Positions 1-6,152 of a DNA stretch of 15,418 bases are shown piece after piece; the stretch's first letter is position 1; each line of letters starts with the position of its first letter. The notes below the pieces were generated by a model. The model had not been told where the DNA came from, made no database searches, and saw only the letters and a program-made list of their open reading frames with translations. The stretch comes from Dehalococcoidia bacterium (GTDB taxonomy: Bacteria; Chloroflexota; Dehalococcoidia; Dehalococcoidales; RBG-16-60-22): assembly GCA_030613665.1 (NCBI GenBank), contig JAUWLN010000024.1, positions 1 to 15,418 of the forward strand, written 5' to 3'. The translations under genes were made by a program, and so were the position numbers.

Positions 1-1
1 C

Positions 2-490
2 AACGTCCTGCGGGTGGCGATATGCCCGCACGAGGTGGCCGACTGCGACCGCTGCTGCCCGCTGTCTAAAGGTCGGGACTGCGAAGGCGTGGCCGGAGTT
101 ACCGACCGGGAACTCTTCATGGACGTGCTTGAGCCGGGCGAGAGGTCGGCGCTGTTCATAAGCCCGTCCAGGATAACTAAGGAACGTTACGGTGAACATA
201 GAGTTTATTTCTTTTACATACGGCTTGAGGAAGAGGTGGCGCGGGTGGAACTGCCGCGCTGGGTGGCGGAAAATCCAGACTTGCTGGACACGGCGCATAC
301 TTTGCTTCTTGACCAGTGCCGGCGGGGGCAGGGCTACCCGGTGGCTTTGAGCGAGGCCCACGAGCAGGCGGTGGTCACCGGCGCCGACCGCGCCGAGTTC
401 TGGCAGCTTGTAGAGTCTTTATGTGTTGAGGAGAAAATCCCCACCCTCACCTCCGCCAAGAGTTTTAGTAAGAGAACGAGGTGGGTTTAA
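2..490 (+). CDS. nurA: NurA-domain DNA nuclease, 3' part (5' end outside window)
   Basis: The reading frame is open to the left edge, so this is the C-terminal portion of a longer protein; an internal GTG at 14 is not needed as a start. The C-terminal half carries signatures I associate with the NurA family: GYPVALSEAHEQAVV, then a GADR..FW stretch, and the terminal SAKSFSKRTRWV tail. NurA is a 5'-3' single-strand exonuclease/endonuclease that works with the HerA translocase in DNA end resection, and a HerA-type ATPase lies about 1.4 kb downstream, which supports the call. The visible N-terminal part has five cysteines in about 20 residues (codons near 23-82), a possible metal site. The catalytic acidic residues expected early in NurA are outside the window, so activity cannot be judged. 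The gene ends with TAA just before an A/T-richer segment. Confidence 0.78.
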   Translation, partial: NVLRVAICPHEVADCDRCCPLSKGRDCEGVAGVTDRELFMDVLEPGERSALFISPSRITKERYGEHRVYFFYIRLEEEVARVELPRWVAENPDLLDTAHTLLLDQCRRGQGYPVALSEAHEQAVVTGADRAEFWQLVESLCVEEKIPTLTSAKSFSKRTRWV

Positions 491-524
491 GAGAGTAATA
501 TCAACGAATGAAAACAGGAGTATA

Positions 525-788
525 ATGTTTTTCCTTTATATTTTATTGGTAGCGTTAGGCATCTTTTTTATTTTGATAGGCATCATTGCTGTCCTTGGGG
601 GCAGTTACTCTATCGGGGTTGATAGAAGGTTAAGAAAACTTCACCCATTAATGGGAGGAGGTCGACTTGTTAATATCGGAACTCATCTTTGGCGATTTCC
701 CTCACGTGGTCAGATTGTGTTGGTTATCGGGCTTGTTCTAATTGGCGGAGGTATTTACGTTCTATTTACTTTTATAAAGGCACTATAA
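525..788 (+). CDS. Small two-helix membrane protein, unknown function
   Basis: An 87-residue protein starting at ATG 525, preceded by AGGAG at 516-520 (4 nt spacing). The frame is open further upstream to 423, but that extension lies inside the NurA gene in another frame and reads as low-complexity Pro/Arg sequence, so I reject it. Two hydrophobic segments are visible: residues 1-25 (FFLYILLVALGIFFILIG) and about 65-86 (GQIVLVIGLVLIGGGIYVLF), with a short basic region containing DRRLRKLHP between them. I recognise no family. The DNA is about 40% GC in places, clearly more A/T-rich than nurA and the HAS-barrel/herA genes around it, which suggests recent acquisition. A five-codon ORF at 508-525 (MKTGV) ends in TAATG overlap with this start and might couple translation; that is speculative. 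Confidence 0.55.
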   Translation: MFFLYILLVALGIFFILIGIIAVLGGSYSIGVDRRLRKLHPLMGGGRLVNIGTHLWRFPSRGQIVLVIGLVLIGGGIYVLFTFIKAL

Positions 789-842
789 CTTAAAAGCAAG
801 AAACTTAATTAACGGACTAAGGTCTATTCAGGAGGATGAGTA

Positions 843-1034
843 GTGAAGTTAGCATTTGGTATATTGAGTCTTATTGTGGCTTTTTGGTTTGTGGCTGTGC
901 TGGTGCGAGTGTTGCCGGTGGGGTCTTATAAGAGCAGTTTTTGGTTTCACGAAACCACTTGGGGTAACGTAATAACAATAATAGTTATCATAGCTACTGC
1001 GACTGGTCTGGGAATATGGCTGATATGGGGTTAA
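843..1034 (+). CDS. Small two-helix membrane protein, unknown function
   Basis: A 63-residue protein with GTG start at 843, supported by GGAGG at 831-835 (7 nt spacing). An ATG at 836 is in a different frame and soon loses hydrophobic character, so GTG is preferred. Residues 3-25 (AFGILSLIVAFWFVAVLV) and 42-62 (NVITIIVIIATATGLGIWLI) form two transmembrane helices separated by a short loop containing YKSSFWFHETTW. No family is recognised. It follows the 87-residue membrane protein by 54 nt and shares its A/T-richer composition, so the pair probably arrived together or are co-translated. It could be a membrane partner of the NurA/HerA locus or unrelated cargo; nothing in the sequence decides this. 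Confidence 0.5.
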   Translation: MKLAFGILSLIVAFWFVAVLVRVLPVGSYKSSFWFHETTWGNVITIIVIIATATGLGIWLIWG

Positions 1035-1061
1035 TAAACTGAACTCACGGAGGTTGAGGAC

Positions 1062-1121
1062 ATGGGCAGTAAAGGCAGAAAAAACGTAAAGAAAGCCAAG
1101 CAGAAGAAAGAGAAAAAGTAA
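1062..1121 (+). CDS. 19-residue lysine-rich micropeptide
   Basis: ATG 1062 to TAA 1121 encodes MGSKGRKNVKKAKQKKEKK, with 11 of 19 residues Lys or Arg and no hydrophobic core. A strong Shine-Dalgarno, GGAGG at 1049-1053, sits 8 nt upstream of the ATG, which is the main reason to consider it a translated gene. It would be a disordered, nucleic-acid-binding type peptide. It lies between the second small membrane protein and the repeat. It could be chance coding in purine-rich sequence; no homologue can be cited from here. Confidence 0.4.
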   Translation: MGSKGRKNVKKAKQKKEKK

Positions 1122-1160
1122 AAGGGGAAGTAAGAGACGGTAGAATAAGAGAGATTTGAC

Positions 1161-1231
1161 TTCTCCTTTTCCTGAAGGGAGATTGAGAGGGATTTCGAAT
1201 CCCCCTTTATCCCTCTTTTCCGAAGAGGAAA
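1161..1231. repeat. Hairpin-rich intergenic repeat
   Basis: This non-coding block contains several overlapping inverted repeats: GGGATT (1189-1194) with AATCCC (1198-1203), AGAGGGAT (1186-1193) with ATCCCTCT (1209-1216), and CCTCTT (1212-1217) with AAGAGG (1223-1228). Two imperfect copies of a TCTCCTTTTCCTGAAGGGA-like unit are present (about 1162-1181 and 1211-1228). The purine/pyrimidine-block style and the reverse-strand reading FPLRKRGIKGD resemble dispersed intergenic repeats seen in many bacterial genomes. Copy number cannot be seen in one window. It occupies most of the gap between the micro-ORF and the HAS-barrel gene and could also act as an RNA hairpin upstream of that gene. Confidence 0.5.
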
Positions 1232-1247
1232 TAGAGTACCACGGGAG

Positions 1248-1853
1248 GTGAGACTGATTAACTCCAGTTTAGCAGACAGAGTCGGGGAAATTATTGAAGC
1301 CAGCACGGCGGGCTTTACCGCGCAGTGCTACGAGCTTTATGAGCTGCCGCCTCTGGGCAGCCTGGTGAAGACGAAAGACGGTGAGCTCGACATCTACGGC
1401 ATCGTCTACTACGCCACCACCGGCAGCCTGGAGCCGGGGAGAAGGCCCATCGCCCGCGGCAAAGATGAAGCCACTGAGGCGGCCATCTACCAGTCCAGCC
1501 CCCAGCTTTCAAAACTGCTCCGCAGCGAATTCAGCGCGCTGGTGGTGGGACACAGGGTGGGGGATAGCGTGAAGCAATACCTGCCGCCCGGCCCGGCACG
1601 CATCCACGGCTTTGTCCATCAGTGTTCTGCCGACGAGGTGAAAGAGTTCGGGCGGTCGCTGGCGTTTCTGAATATGCTGGTGAGCGCGCACCTGCCCGTA
1701 GCCGTTGATGAAATCGTGCCCGCTGCCCTGCGCCTGATGAGCCAGTCGCAGGAAGACCCGCGCGGATTCCTGGTGGCGGCGGGCAAAGAGCTGGCCGTTA
1801 TGCTCGGCGGGCAGTTCAATCAGCTCCGGGCGATTCTGGGGAGGCTGAAATGA
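1248..1853 (+). CDS. HAS-barrel-like HerA-associated protein
   Basis: About 200 residues; overlaps the herA ATG by 4 nt (ATGA), so the two are translationally coupled. The N-terminal part (residues about 10-75: VGEIIEASTAGFTAQCYEL, PPLGSLVKT, YGIVYYATTGSLEPGRRP) reads like the small beta-barrel (HAS barrel) found in HerA-family proteins; the C-terminal half is helical and unassigned. It probably acts as a clamp or adaptor subunit of the NurA-HerA complex. The start is uncertain: GTG 1248 is the outermost conventional start, but it lies inside a perfect GGGAGGTGA Shine-Dalgarno (1243-1251), so initiation is more likely at CTG 1254 or ATT 1257, both of which fit the spacing. I am confident it is a real gene and moderately confident of the domain. 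Confidence 0.68.
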   Translation: MRLINSSLADRVGEIIEASTAGFTAQCYELYELPPLGSLVKTKDGELDIYGIVYYATTGSLEPGRRPIARGKDEATEAAIYQSSPQLSKLLRSEFSALVVGHRVGDSVKQYLPPGPARIHGFVHQCSADEVKEFGRSLAFLNMLVSAHLPVAVDEIVPAALRLMSQSQEDPRGFLVAAGKELAVMLGGQFNQLRAILGRLK

Positions 1854-3460
1854 CGGATAGATTGGGCGTTGTTGTCTCCGGCTCGCTGGAAAGCGGCGTT
1901 GAGGTAAAACTCGATGGGACGGTATCGGTGGAGGATATGGCGGTGGGTCGCTATGTCACCATCGAAGGGCAGAGACAGCGCTTTTTCGGCATGATAACCG
2001 ATATCGAGCTGGGCGTCATTGACCCGCGATTTACGCTGACGCCGCCCGATGTCTCCGACCCCTTTGTTTCTGAAGTGCTCTCCGGCACAAGCACCTATGG
2101 CATCCTGCACGTTCTGCCCATGCTCACCATCAGCGGCGACGTGGCGGACCTGATAGAAGGGCCGAAGCCGGTAAAAACCGTGCCCAGCCACTTCTCGGTG
2201 GTCAACCTGGCGTCGCAGGCGGACGTTGAGCTCGTCTTCGGCGGCGAGGACGAAAAGAGGTTTTACGTGGGAACGCCGCTCGATATGGAAACCAGGATAT
2301 GCCTCGACCTGCCGGAACTGGTCAAGCGCTCCAACGGCATCTTCGGCAAGAGCGGCACGGGCAAGACATTCCTCACCCGCATATTGCTCATCGGTATGCT
2401 GCAGAAGAGCGCCGCGGTGAATTTGATATTCGACATGCACAACGAGTACGGCTGGGCGGGAACGAGCGAGGGGGGGCGTTCCGTCAAGGGATTGAAGCAG
2501 CTCTTCCCTTCGAAGGTAGCAGTGTTCACTCTTGATGAAGAAAGCTCGCGGCGGAGAAAGGTAAGCACCGACTTTGTCGTCCGGATTGGCTACGATGAGA
2601 TAGAGCCGGAGGACATGGCACTGCTGCGCCAGACCCTGAACCTCACCGAGCCGGCCGTGGAAGCCATTTACCAGCTGCGGCGGCGATTTGGCAAGAACTG
2701 GCTGCAGCAGGCCGCCGACATGCCCGATTCCGAGGAGACCAGGCAGTTATTAAATGAGTTGGCTATCCACGAGAGCACCTTCCAGAATTTAAAGAGGGGA
2801 CTGGCTATGATAAGCCGCCTCCCCTTCATCGAGCCCCAGGCCCCGGATAATGCGGTCGCGCGCATTCTGGAATACCTTGACCGGGGCATAAACGTCGTCC
2901 TGGAGTTTGGCCGCTACACCGATATCACCGCCTACATTCTGGTGGCCAATCTGTTGACGCGGCGGATTCACTCTCAGTACCGCGACCGGACGGAGAAGGC
3001 GATGGGTGAGGAGACCACCAAGCCCACGCCGCTGGTCATCACCATTGAGGAGGCACACCGGTTTCTGAACCCGGAGGTTGCCGCTAGGACCATTTTCGGC
3101 ACCATCGCCCGCGAGATGAGAAAATACAACGTAACACTGCTGGTCATTGATCAGCGTCCCAGCGGCATAGACGCCGAGGTGATGTCGCAGATGGGCACCA
3201 AAATCACCTGCCTGCTCGACAACGAGCGGGATGTTGACAGTGTCCTCGCCGGCGTTTCCGGCAAAAGCGCGCTGAAATCAGTGCTCTCCCGGCTGAAGTC
3301 GAAGCAGCAGGCGCTCATTTTCGGACATGCCGTGCCGATGCCGGTGGTCATCCAGACGAGGGAGTACGGCTCACCACAGTCTTACAAGGAATTTCTCACT
3401 GCGGGAAAGCCCGCAGGCGGGAAACAGGCGGAAAAAGACATCGAAGAGCTGTGGGGGTGA
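1850..3460 (+). CDS. herA: HerA-type DNA translocase ATPase
   Basis: A 536-residue hexameric-type ATPase of the HerA/FtsK superfamily. Residues 1-60 form a HAS barrel (LGVVVSGSLESGVEVKL, GRYVTIEGQRQRFFGMI). The Walker A motif GKSGTGKT is at residues 166-173, followed by FDMHNEYGW at 194-202. The Walker B strand with catalytic acids, PLVITIEEAHRFL, is at 394-406; REMRKYNV near 421-428 is a candidate arginine-finger region, and VIDQRPSGID at 432-441 is the typical sensor-like strand. HerA pumps DNA and stimulates the NurA nuclease during end resection. The upstream NurA fragment and the coupled HAS-barrel protein supply the context. Length is usual for the family. In bacteria such modules serve repair, and related HerA ATPases also serve antiphage defence; which applies here is not visible. 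Confidence 0.9.
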   Translation: MTDRLGVVVSGSLESGVEVKLDGTVSVEDMAVGRYVTIEGQRQRFFGMITDIELGVIDPRFTLTPPDVSDPFVSEVLSGTSTYGILHVLPMLTISGDVADLIEGPKPVKTVPSHFSVVNLASQADVELVFGGEDEKRFYVGTPLDMETRICLDLPELVKRSNGIFGKSGTGKTFLTRILLIGMLQKSAAVNLIFDMHNEYGWAGTSEGGRSVKGLKQLFPSKVAVFTLDEESSRRRKVSTDFVVRIGYDEIEPEDMALLRQTLNLTEPAVEAIYQLRRRFGKNWLQQAADMPDSEETRQLLNELAIHESTFQNLKRGLAMISRLPFIEPQAPDNAVARILEYLDRGINVVLEFGRYTDITAYILVANLLTRRIHSQYRDRTEKAMGEETTKPTPLVITIEEAHRFLNPEVAARTIFGTIAREMRKYNVTLLVIDQRPSGIDAEVMSQMGTKITCLLDNERDVDSVLAGVSGKSALKSVLSRLKSKQQALIFGHAVPMPVVIQTREYGSPQSYKEFLTAGKPAGGKQAEKDIEELWG

Positions 3461-3508
3461 GGGGCTGGCCCGCCACCGGAAACACAAACAATTGAAGTGT
3501 GTGATATC

Positions 3509-3976
3509 ATGACACGTGCTAGCTGGTTAGCTGTCGGCGCTGGTATCGTTCTGGGCCTTATTTTTCTGGCCGCCGGTCTGGGGAAAACCCTCAGCCAGAC
3601 GGATTCGTTTGTCATTTTCGTGTTTCCGGAGTTCCTGCCCACTGCGCTGGATAAGCTCATTTTCCGGTGGTTGCCCGGCGTCGAGATTTTAATTGGCGTG
3701 CTTCTCATCACCGGTGTTATCGCCCGGCTGGTGGCTTCCTTTGCGCTGGCACTAACCGTCGGCCTGATTGCCAATAACACCATACTGCTCATTCAGGGGT
3801 TTGGCGACAAACCCTGCAACTGTTTTGGAGCGGCGGAAAGATGGGTACAGTTAAGACTGTCTATTGCCGGCGCGCTGTATATCGATATTGTGATGCTTAT
3901 CCTTGGCATCATGGTTTTATTCTATTACCGGGGCAAATTTATCAGTATCAATCCCTGGTTCTTGAGGAGGGGTTGA
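3509..3976 (+). CDS. MauE/DoxX-like four-helix membrane protein
   Basis: A 155-residue integral membrane protein. ATG 3509 is preferred over GTG 3497, which would add only MCDI. Four hydrophobic helices are visible at about residues 8-26 (GAGIVLGLIFLAAGLGK), 55-75, 77-98 and 118-140. KPCNCFGA at 102-108 matches the C-x-CFG motif of the MauE family (methylamine utilisation protein E and relatives), which handles disulfide or quinone redox chemistry in the membrane; Cys103 and Cys105 are the candidate redox pair. The typical first-helix AAGLGK and GVEI.IG motifs of the DoxX/MauE fold are present. No thioredoxin-like MauD/TlpA partner gene is adjacent, so the substrate is unknown. It ends 1 nt before the patatin start. 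Confidence 0.75.
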   Translation: MTRASWLAVGAGIVLGLIFLAAGLGKTLSQTDSFVIFVFPEFLPTALDKLIFRWLPGVEILIGVLLITGVIARLVASFALALTVGLIANNTILLIQGFGDKPCNCFGAAERWVQLRLSIAGALYIDIVMLILGIMVLFYYRGKFISINPWFLRRG

Positions 3977-3977
3977 A

Positions 3978-4796
3978 TTGCCGAAGCCAAAGGTCGGACT
4001 GGCAATGGGGGGTGGTGCGGCGCGGGGAGTGGCGCACATCGGTGTACTGACCGTTCTGGAGAAAGAAGGCATTCCCGTTGACCTGATTGCCGGTACGAGC
4101 GTCGGGGCAGCGGTTGGTTCGCTCTATGCGCGGGGCAAGAATGCCGGCCTCATAAAAGAAAAAGTCATCGAGCTTTCACGGCGCAGGCTGACCCAGTTCA
4201 TCGACCCGGCTCTGCCCAGGACCGGGCTCATCAAGGGGAAGAAATTCAGCGACCTGCTGGTCTCGCTTCTCGGCGGCAATATCAAATTCAGCGATTTGCT
4301 GATACCGTTCGCCTGCACCGCGACCGACATCGATACCGGGGAAGCGGTTGTGCTCGACCGGGGTTCCGTGGTAGAAGCGGTCAGGGCCAGTATTTCCCTG
4401 CCGGGAATATTCACCACGGTGAAGCGGAGAGGCAGAAACCTGGTGGATGGCGGCCTGACCAATCCGGTGCCGGTGAGCCTTGCCAGAGAAATGGGCGCCG
4501 ATTTCGTCATTGCGGTCAATGTTATCCCCGGCGTGCTCGACCGTACACATCAATCGATTGAGAGAAGCACGAAGAGCACCAGGGAGCCAAACATCCTCCA
4601 TGTCCTGGTTCAATCCATACACATCGGCACCTATTCGCTGGTGAGGTCGGGTTTGGAAAGAGCCGACGTCGTGATTGAACCGGATGTTGTGCATATCGGG
4701 GCGGGTGATTACCATCATGCCCGGGAGTGCATAAAACAGGGTGAACTGGCGGCACGGAAAGCCATGCCTGAAATCAAAAGCAGGCTGGGAGCCTGA
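3978..4796 (+). CDS. Patatin-like phospholipase (RssA/YchK-type)
   Basis: A 272-residue serine lipid acyl hydrolase. The oxyanion-hole glycine loop GGGAARG is at residues 11-17, the nucleophile motif GTSVG at 39-43 (Ser41), and the catalytic dyad aspartate in VDGGLTNPVP at 156-165 (Asp157). These three elements in this order define bacterial patatins, which cleave acyl chains from phospholipids or other lipids, probably in the cytoplasm since no signal peptide is seen. The start is TTG 3978, chosen because GAGGAGGGG at 3964-3972 is 5 nt upstream and the family begins K.GLALGGGAARG. The gene follows the MauE-like gene with 1 nt between, so they are likely co-transcribed. Length is typical of the small single-domain patatins. 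Confidence 0.9.
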   Translation: MPKPKVGLAMGGGAARGVAHIGVLTVLEKEGIPVDLIAGTSVGAAVGSLYARGKNAGLIKEKVIELSRRRLTQFIDPALPRTGLIKGKKFSDLLVSLLGGNIKFSDLLIPFACTATDIDTGEAVVLDRGSVVEAVRASISLPGIFTTVKRRGRNLVDGGLTNPVPVSLAREMGADFVIAVNVIPGVLDRTHQSIERSTKSTREPNILHVLVQSIHIGTYSLVRSGLERADVVIEPDVVHIGAGDYHHARECIKQGELAARKAMPEIKSRLGA

Positions 4797-4814
4797 GGCC
4801 TGTGGAGCTTGATA

Positions 4815-6047
4815 TTGCCTGAAGCTGAAGCCCCCTCCACGGAACGCCGCCAGTTCCTGGCCGCCTGGCATTACCCGCAATTCCGCCTTCTTTTCATCTC
4901 GTCAATGGGTACTTTTATCGGCCGCTGGATGGAAACGGTGGTCGGTGCCTGGCTGGTTCTGGAGATGACGGATTCCCCTTTGCTGGTTGGCCTGCTGGGG
5001 ACCTGCCGCTTTGTTTCCATGCTGCTGGGCCCTTTCTGCGGTACCATTGCCGACCGATTTAACCGGCGTAAGATTCTTATCACCGTGCAGGTGGTTTACG
5101 CTGTCAGTGCCCTGATTATCATGGCGTTATTCCAGACCTCACAGCTTGAGGTATGGCATCTTTTTCTGTTCACCCTGGTAGGCGGCGTATCATATACCTT
5201 TGATTATTCCACCCGGCATGCCACCGCTGCCGATATCGTGAAAAGACACCACGTGGTTGCGGCCATTTCTCTCCTGTTTGTAGCGCAGGGCAGCACCACT
5301 ATAATGGGGCCGCTTCTCGGCGGGAGCCTGCTCGAGGTTATCGGAGCCAGCGGTTGCTTCGCTTTGATTGCCGCCAGCTTCTGCCTGTCTTTCTTCTCTC
5401 TTTTGCCTATGAAAATCGAACCGCCACCCGGGCCGGTGGCCCGGGAATCAATGTGGCAGAGCCTGGTGGCAGGCTTCCGCTACCTGGGGCAGGACCGGGC
5501 TCTTTCTGCACTGATGCTGATTGCGGCAATGGTGAACCTCTTTGTCTTCCCGTACTGGTTCACCCTGATTCCGGTATTTGCCCGGGACATCCTGCATACC
5601 GAGGTAATTGGCTATAGCCTGCTCATGGCGGCGATTGGGCTCGGTAATACGGTTGGTCCGTTCCTGGTCGCCATAATGCCCGATTCGATACGTCGGGGAA
5701 GGCTGCTGGTGGCGGTAACCATTGCCTGGCCGACCATGCTGGTGCTCTTCGCCTTCTCGCGCCTCTTTCCCCTGTCTCTGGTTATTCTGGTTGTAGCCGG
5801 ACTGAATCAGGGGATGTGCATGGCGCTCATTCAGTCACTGCTACTGATGTGGTCCACGGAGGAAATGCGGGGCAGGGTTTCCGGGGTACGTGCATTTGCC
5901 GTTGGCACACTGCCACTGGGCAACCTGCTCACCGGCGCCGGTGCCGGCTTCTGGGGAGCACCAACCATGCTGCTGGTTAATTCGGCTGCGGCTGTATTAC
6001 TCGCTATCATCATTTTTGCCTGGGCTTCGGCGCTGCGCAAGCGTTGA
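4815..6047 (+). CDS. MFS transporter, EntS-like (MFS_3) exporter family
   Basis: A roughly 410-residue polytopic protein with about 11-12 hydrophobic segments and a central cytoplasmic loop near residues 200-220 (PPPGPVARES). The loop between helices 2 and 3 carries GTIADRFNRRK (about 76-86), the MFS signature A. The overall pattern (FRLLFISSMGTFIGRWM, then GAWLVLEMTDSPLLVG) is that of the MFS_3 group, which includes EntS-like and macrolide exporters; the substrate is unknown. TTG 4815 is chosen over TTG 4809 because GGAG at 4804-4807 is 7 nt before 4815 but only 1 nt before 4809. It lies 18 nt after the patatin gene. Being just upstream of fur might suggest siderophore export, but the iron operon has its own promoter after this gene. 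Confidence 0.85.
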   Translation: MPEAEAPSTERRQFLAAWHYPQFRLLFISSMGTFIGRWMETVVGAWLVLEMTDSPLLVGLLGTCRFVSMLLGPFCGTIADRFNRRKILITVQVVYAVSALIIMALFQTSQLEVWHLFLFTLVGGVSYTFDYSTRHATAADIVKRHHVVAAISLLFVAQGSTTIMGPLLGGSLLEVIGASGCFALIAASFCLSFFSLLPMKIEPPPGPVARESMWQSLVAGFRYLGQDRALSALMLIAAMVNLFVFPYWFTLIPVFARDILHTEVIGYSLLMAAIGLGNTVGPFLVAIMPDSIRRGRLLVAVTIAWPTMLVLFAFSRLFPLSLVILVVAGLNQGMCMALIQSLLLMWSTEEMRGRVSGVRAFAVGTLPLGNLLTGAGAGFWGAPTMLLVNSAAAVLLAIIIFAWASALRKR

Positions 6048-6053
6048 TAAACA

Positions 6054-6070
6054 TTGGAAAGATTTTCCAA
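6054..6070. promoter_or_regulatory. Inverted repeat abutting the fur -35 element
   Basis: TTGGAAA (6054-6060) and TTTCCAA (6064-6070) form a perfect 7-bp inverted repeat around GAT, 7 nt after the MFS stop and immediately before the -35 hexamer. There is no T-run after it, so a rho-independent terminator is unlikely. An upstream operator or activator site is a better guess, but the factor is unknown. Confidence 0.4.
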
Positions 6071-6099
6071 TTGACGGGAAACGGCATATGATATATAAT
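6071..6099 (+). promoter_or_regulatory. Sigma70-type promoter of fur-feoA-feoB
   Basis: TTGACG (6071-6076) and TATAAT (6094-6099) are separated by exactly 17 nt, a near-consensus housekeeping promoter. Transcription would start near 6106, giving a leader of about 47 nt before the fur ATG. It lies in the only sizeable gap between the MFS gene and fur. Confidence 0.75.
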
Positions 6100-6138
6100 A
6101 TTTTAATGCAAATCATTTGCATTAGCATTAAAATATTA
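6096..6138. promoter_or_regulatory. Nested palindromic operator, probable Fur-family site
   Basis: Two nested dyads are visible. The inner one is a perfect 10-1-10 palindrome: TAATGCAAAT (6104-6113), central C at 6114, ATTTGCATTA (6115-6124). The outer one has 14-bp arms: TAATATTTTAATGC (6096-6109) and GCATTAAAATATTA (6125-6138), 15 nt apart. The hexamer GCATTA occurs three times, once inverted (6104-6109) and twice in tandem (6119-6130). The inner core fits the 7-1-7 geometry of Fur-family boxes with TGCAAAT half-sites rather than the enterobacterial TGATAAT. The site overlaps the -10 and the predicted start of transcription, so a bound repressor would block the promoter. Autoregulation by the adjacent Fur is inference. 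Confidence 0.72.
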
Positions 6139-6152
6139 GAGGTGGCAGTGAA

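Noticed and set aside
423..524. Longer N-terminus of the first small membrane protein beginning at 423
   Set aside because: It overlaps the nurA 3' end in another frame, is Pro/Arg low-complexity, and the ATG at 525 has its own ribosome site.
521..526. TATAAT just before the first small membrane gene as a -10 element
   Set aside because: It overlaps the ATG itself, and no -35 at suitable distance is seen; it is part of the ribosome-site/start context.
1031..1306. Minus-strand ORF across the repeat block
   Set aside because: It reads through hairpin-rich repeat and ends in low-complexity Phe/Ser; no ribosome site, and its protein resembles typical translated intergenic repeats.
4176..4880. 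Long minus-strand frame opposite the patatin gene
   Set aside because: The plus-strand frame has all three patatin motifs; the minus frame is a complementary-strand artefact with no recognisable domain.
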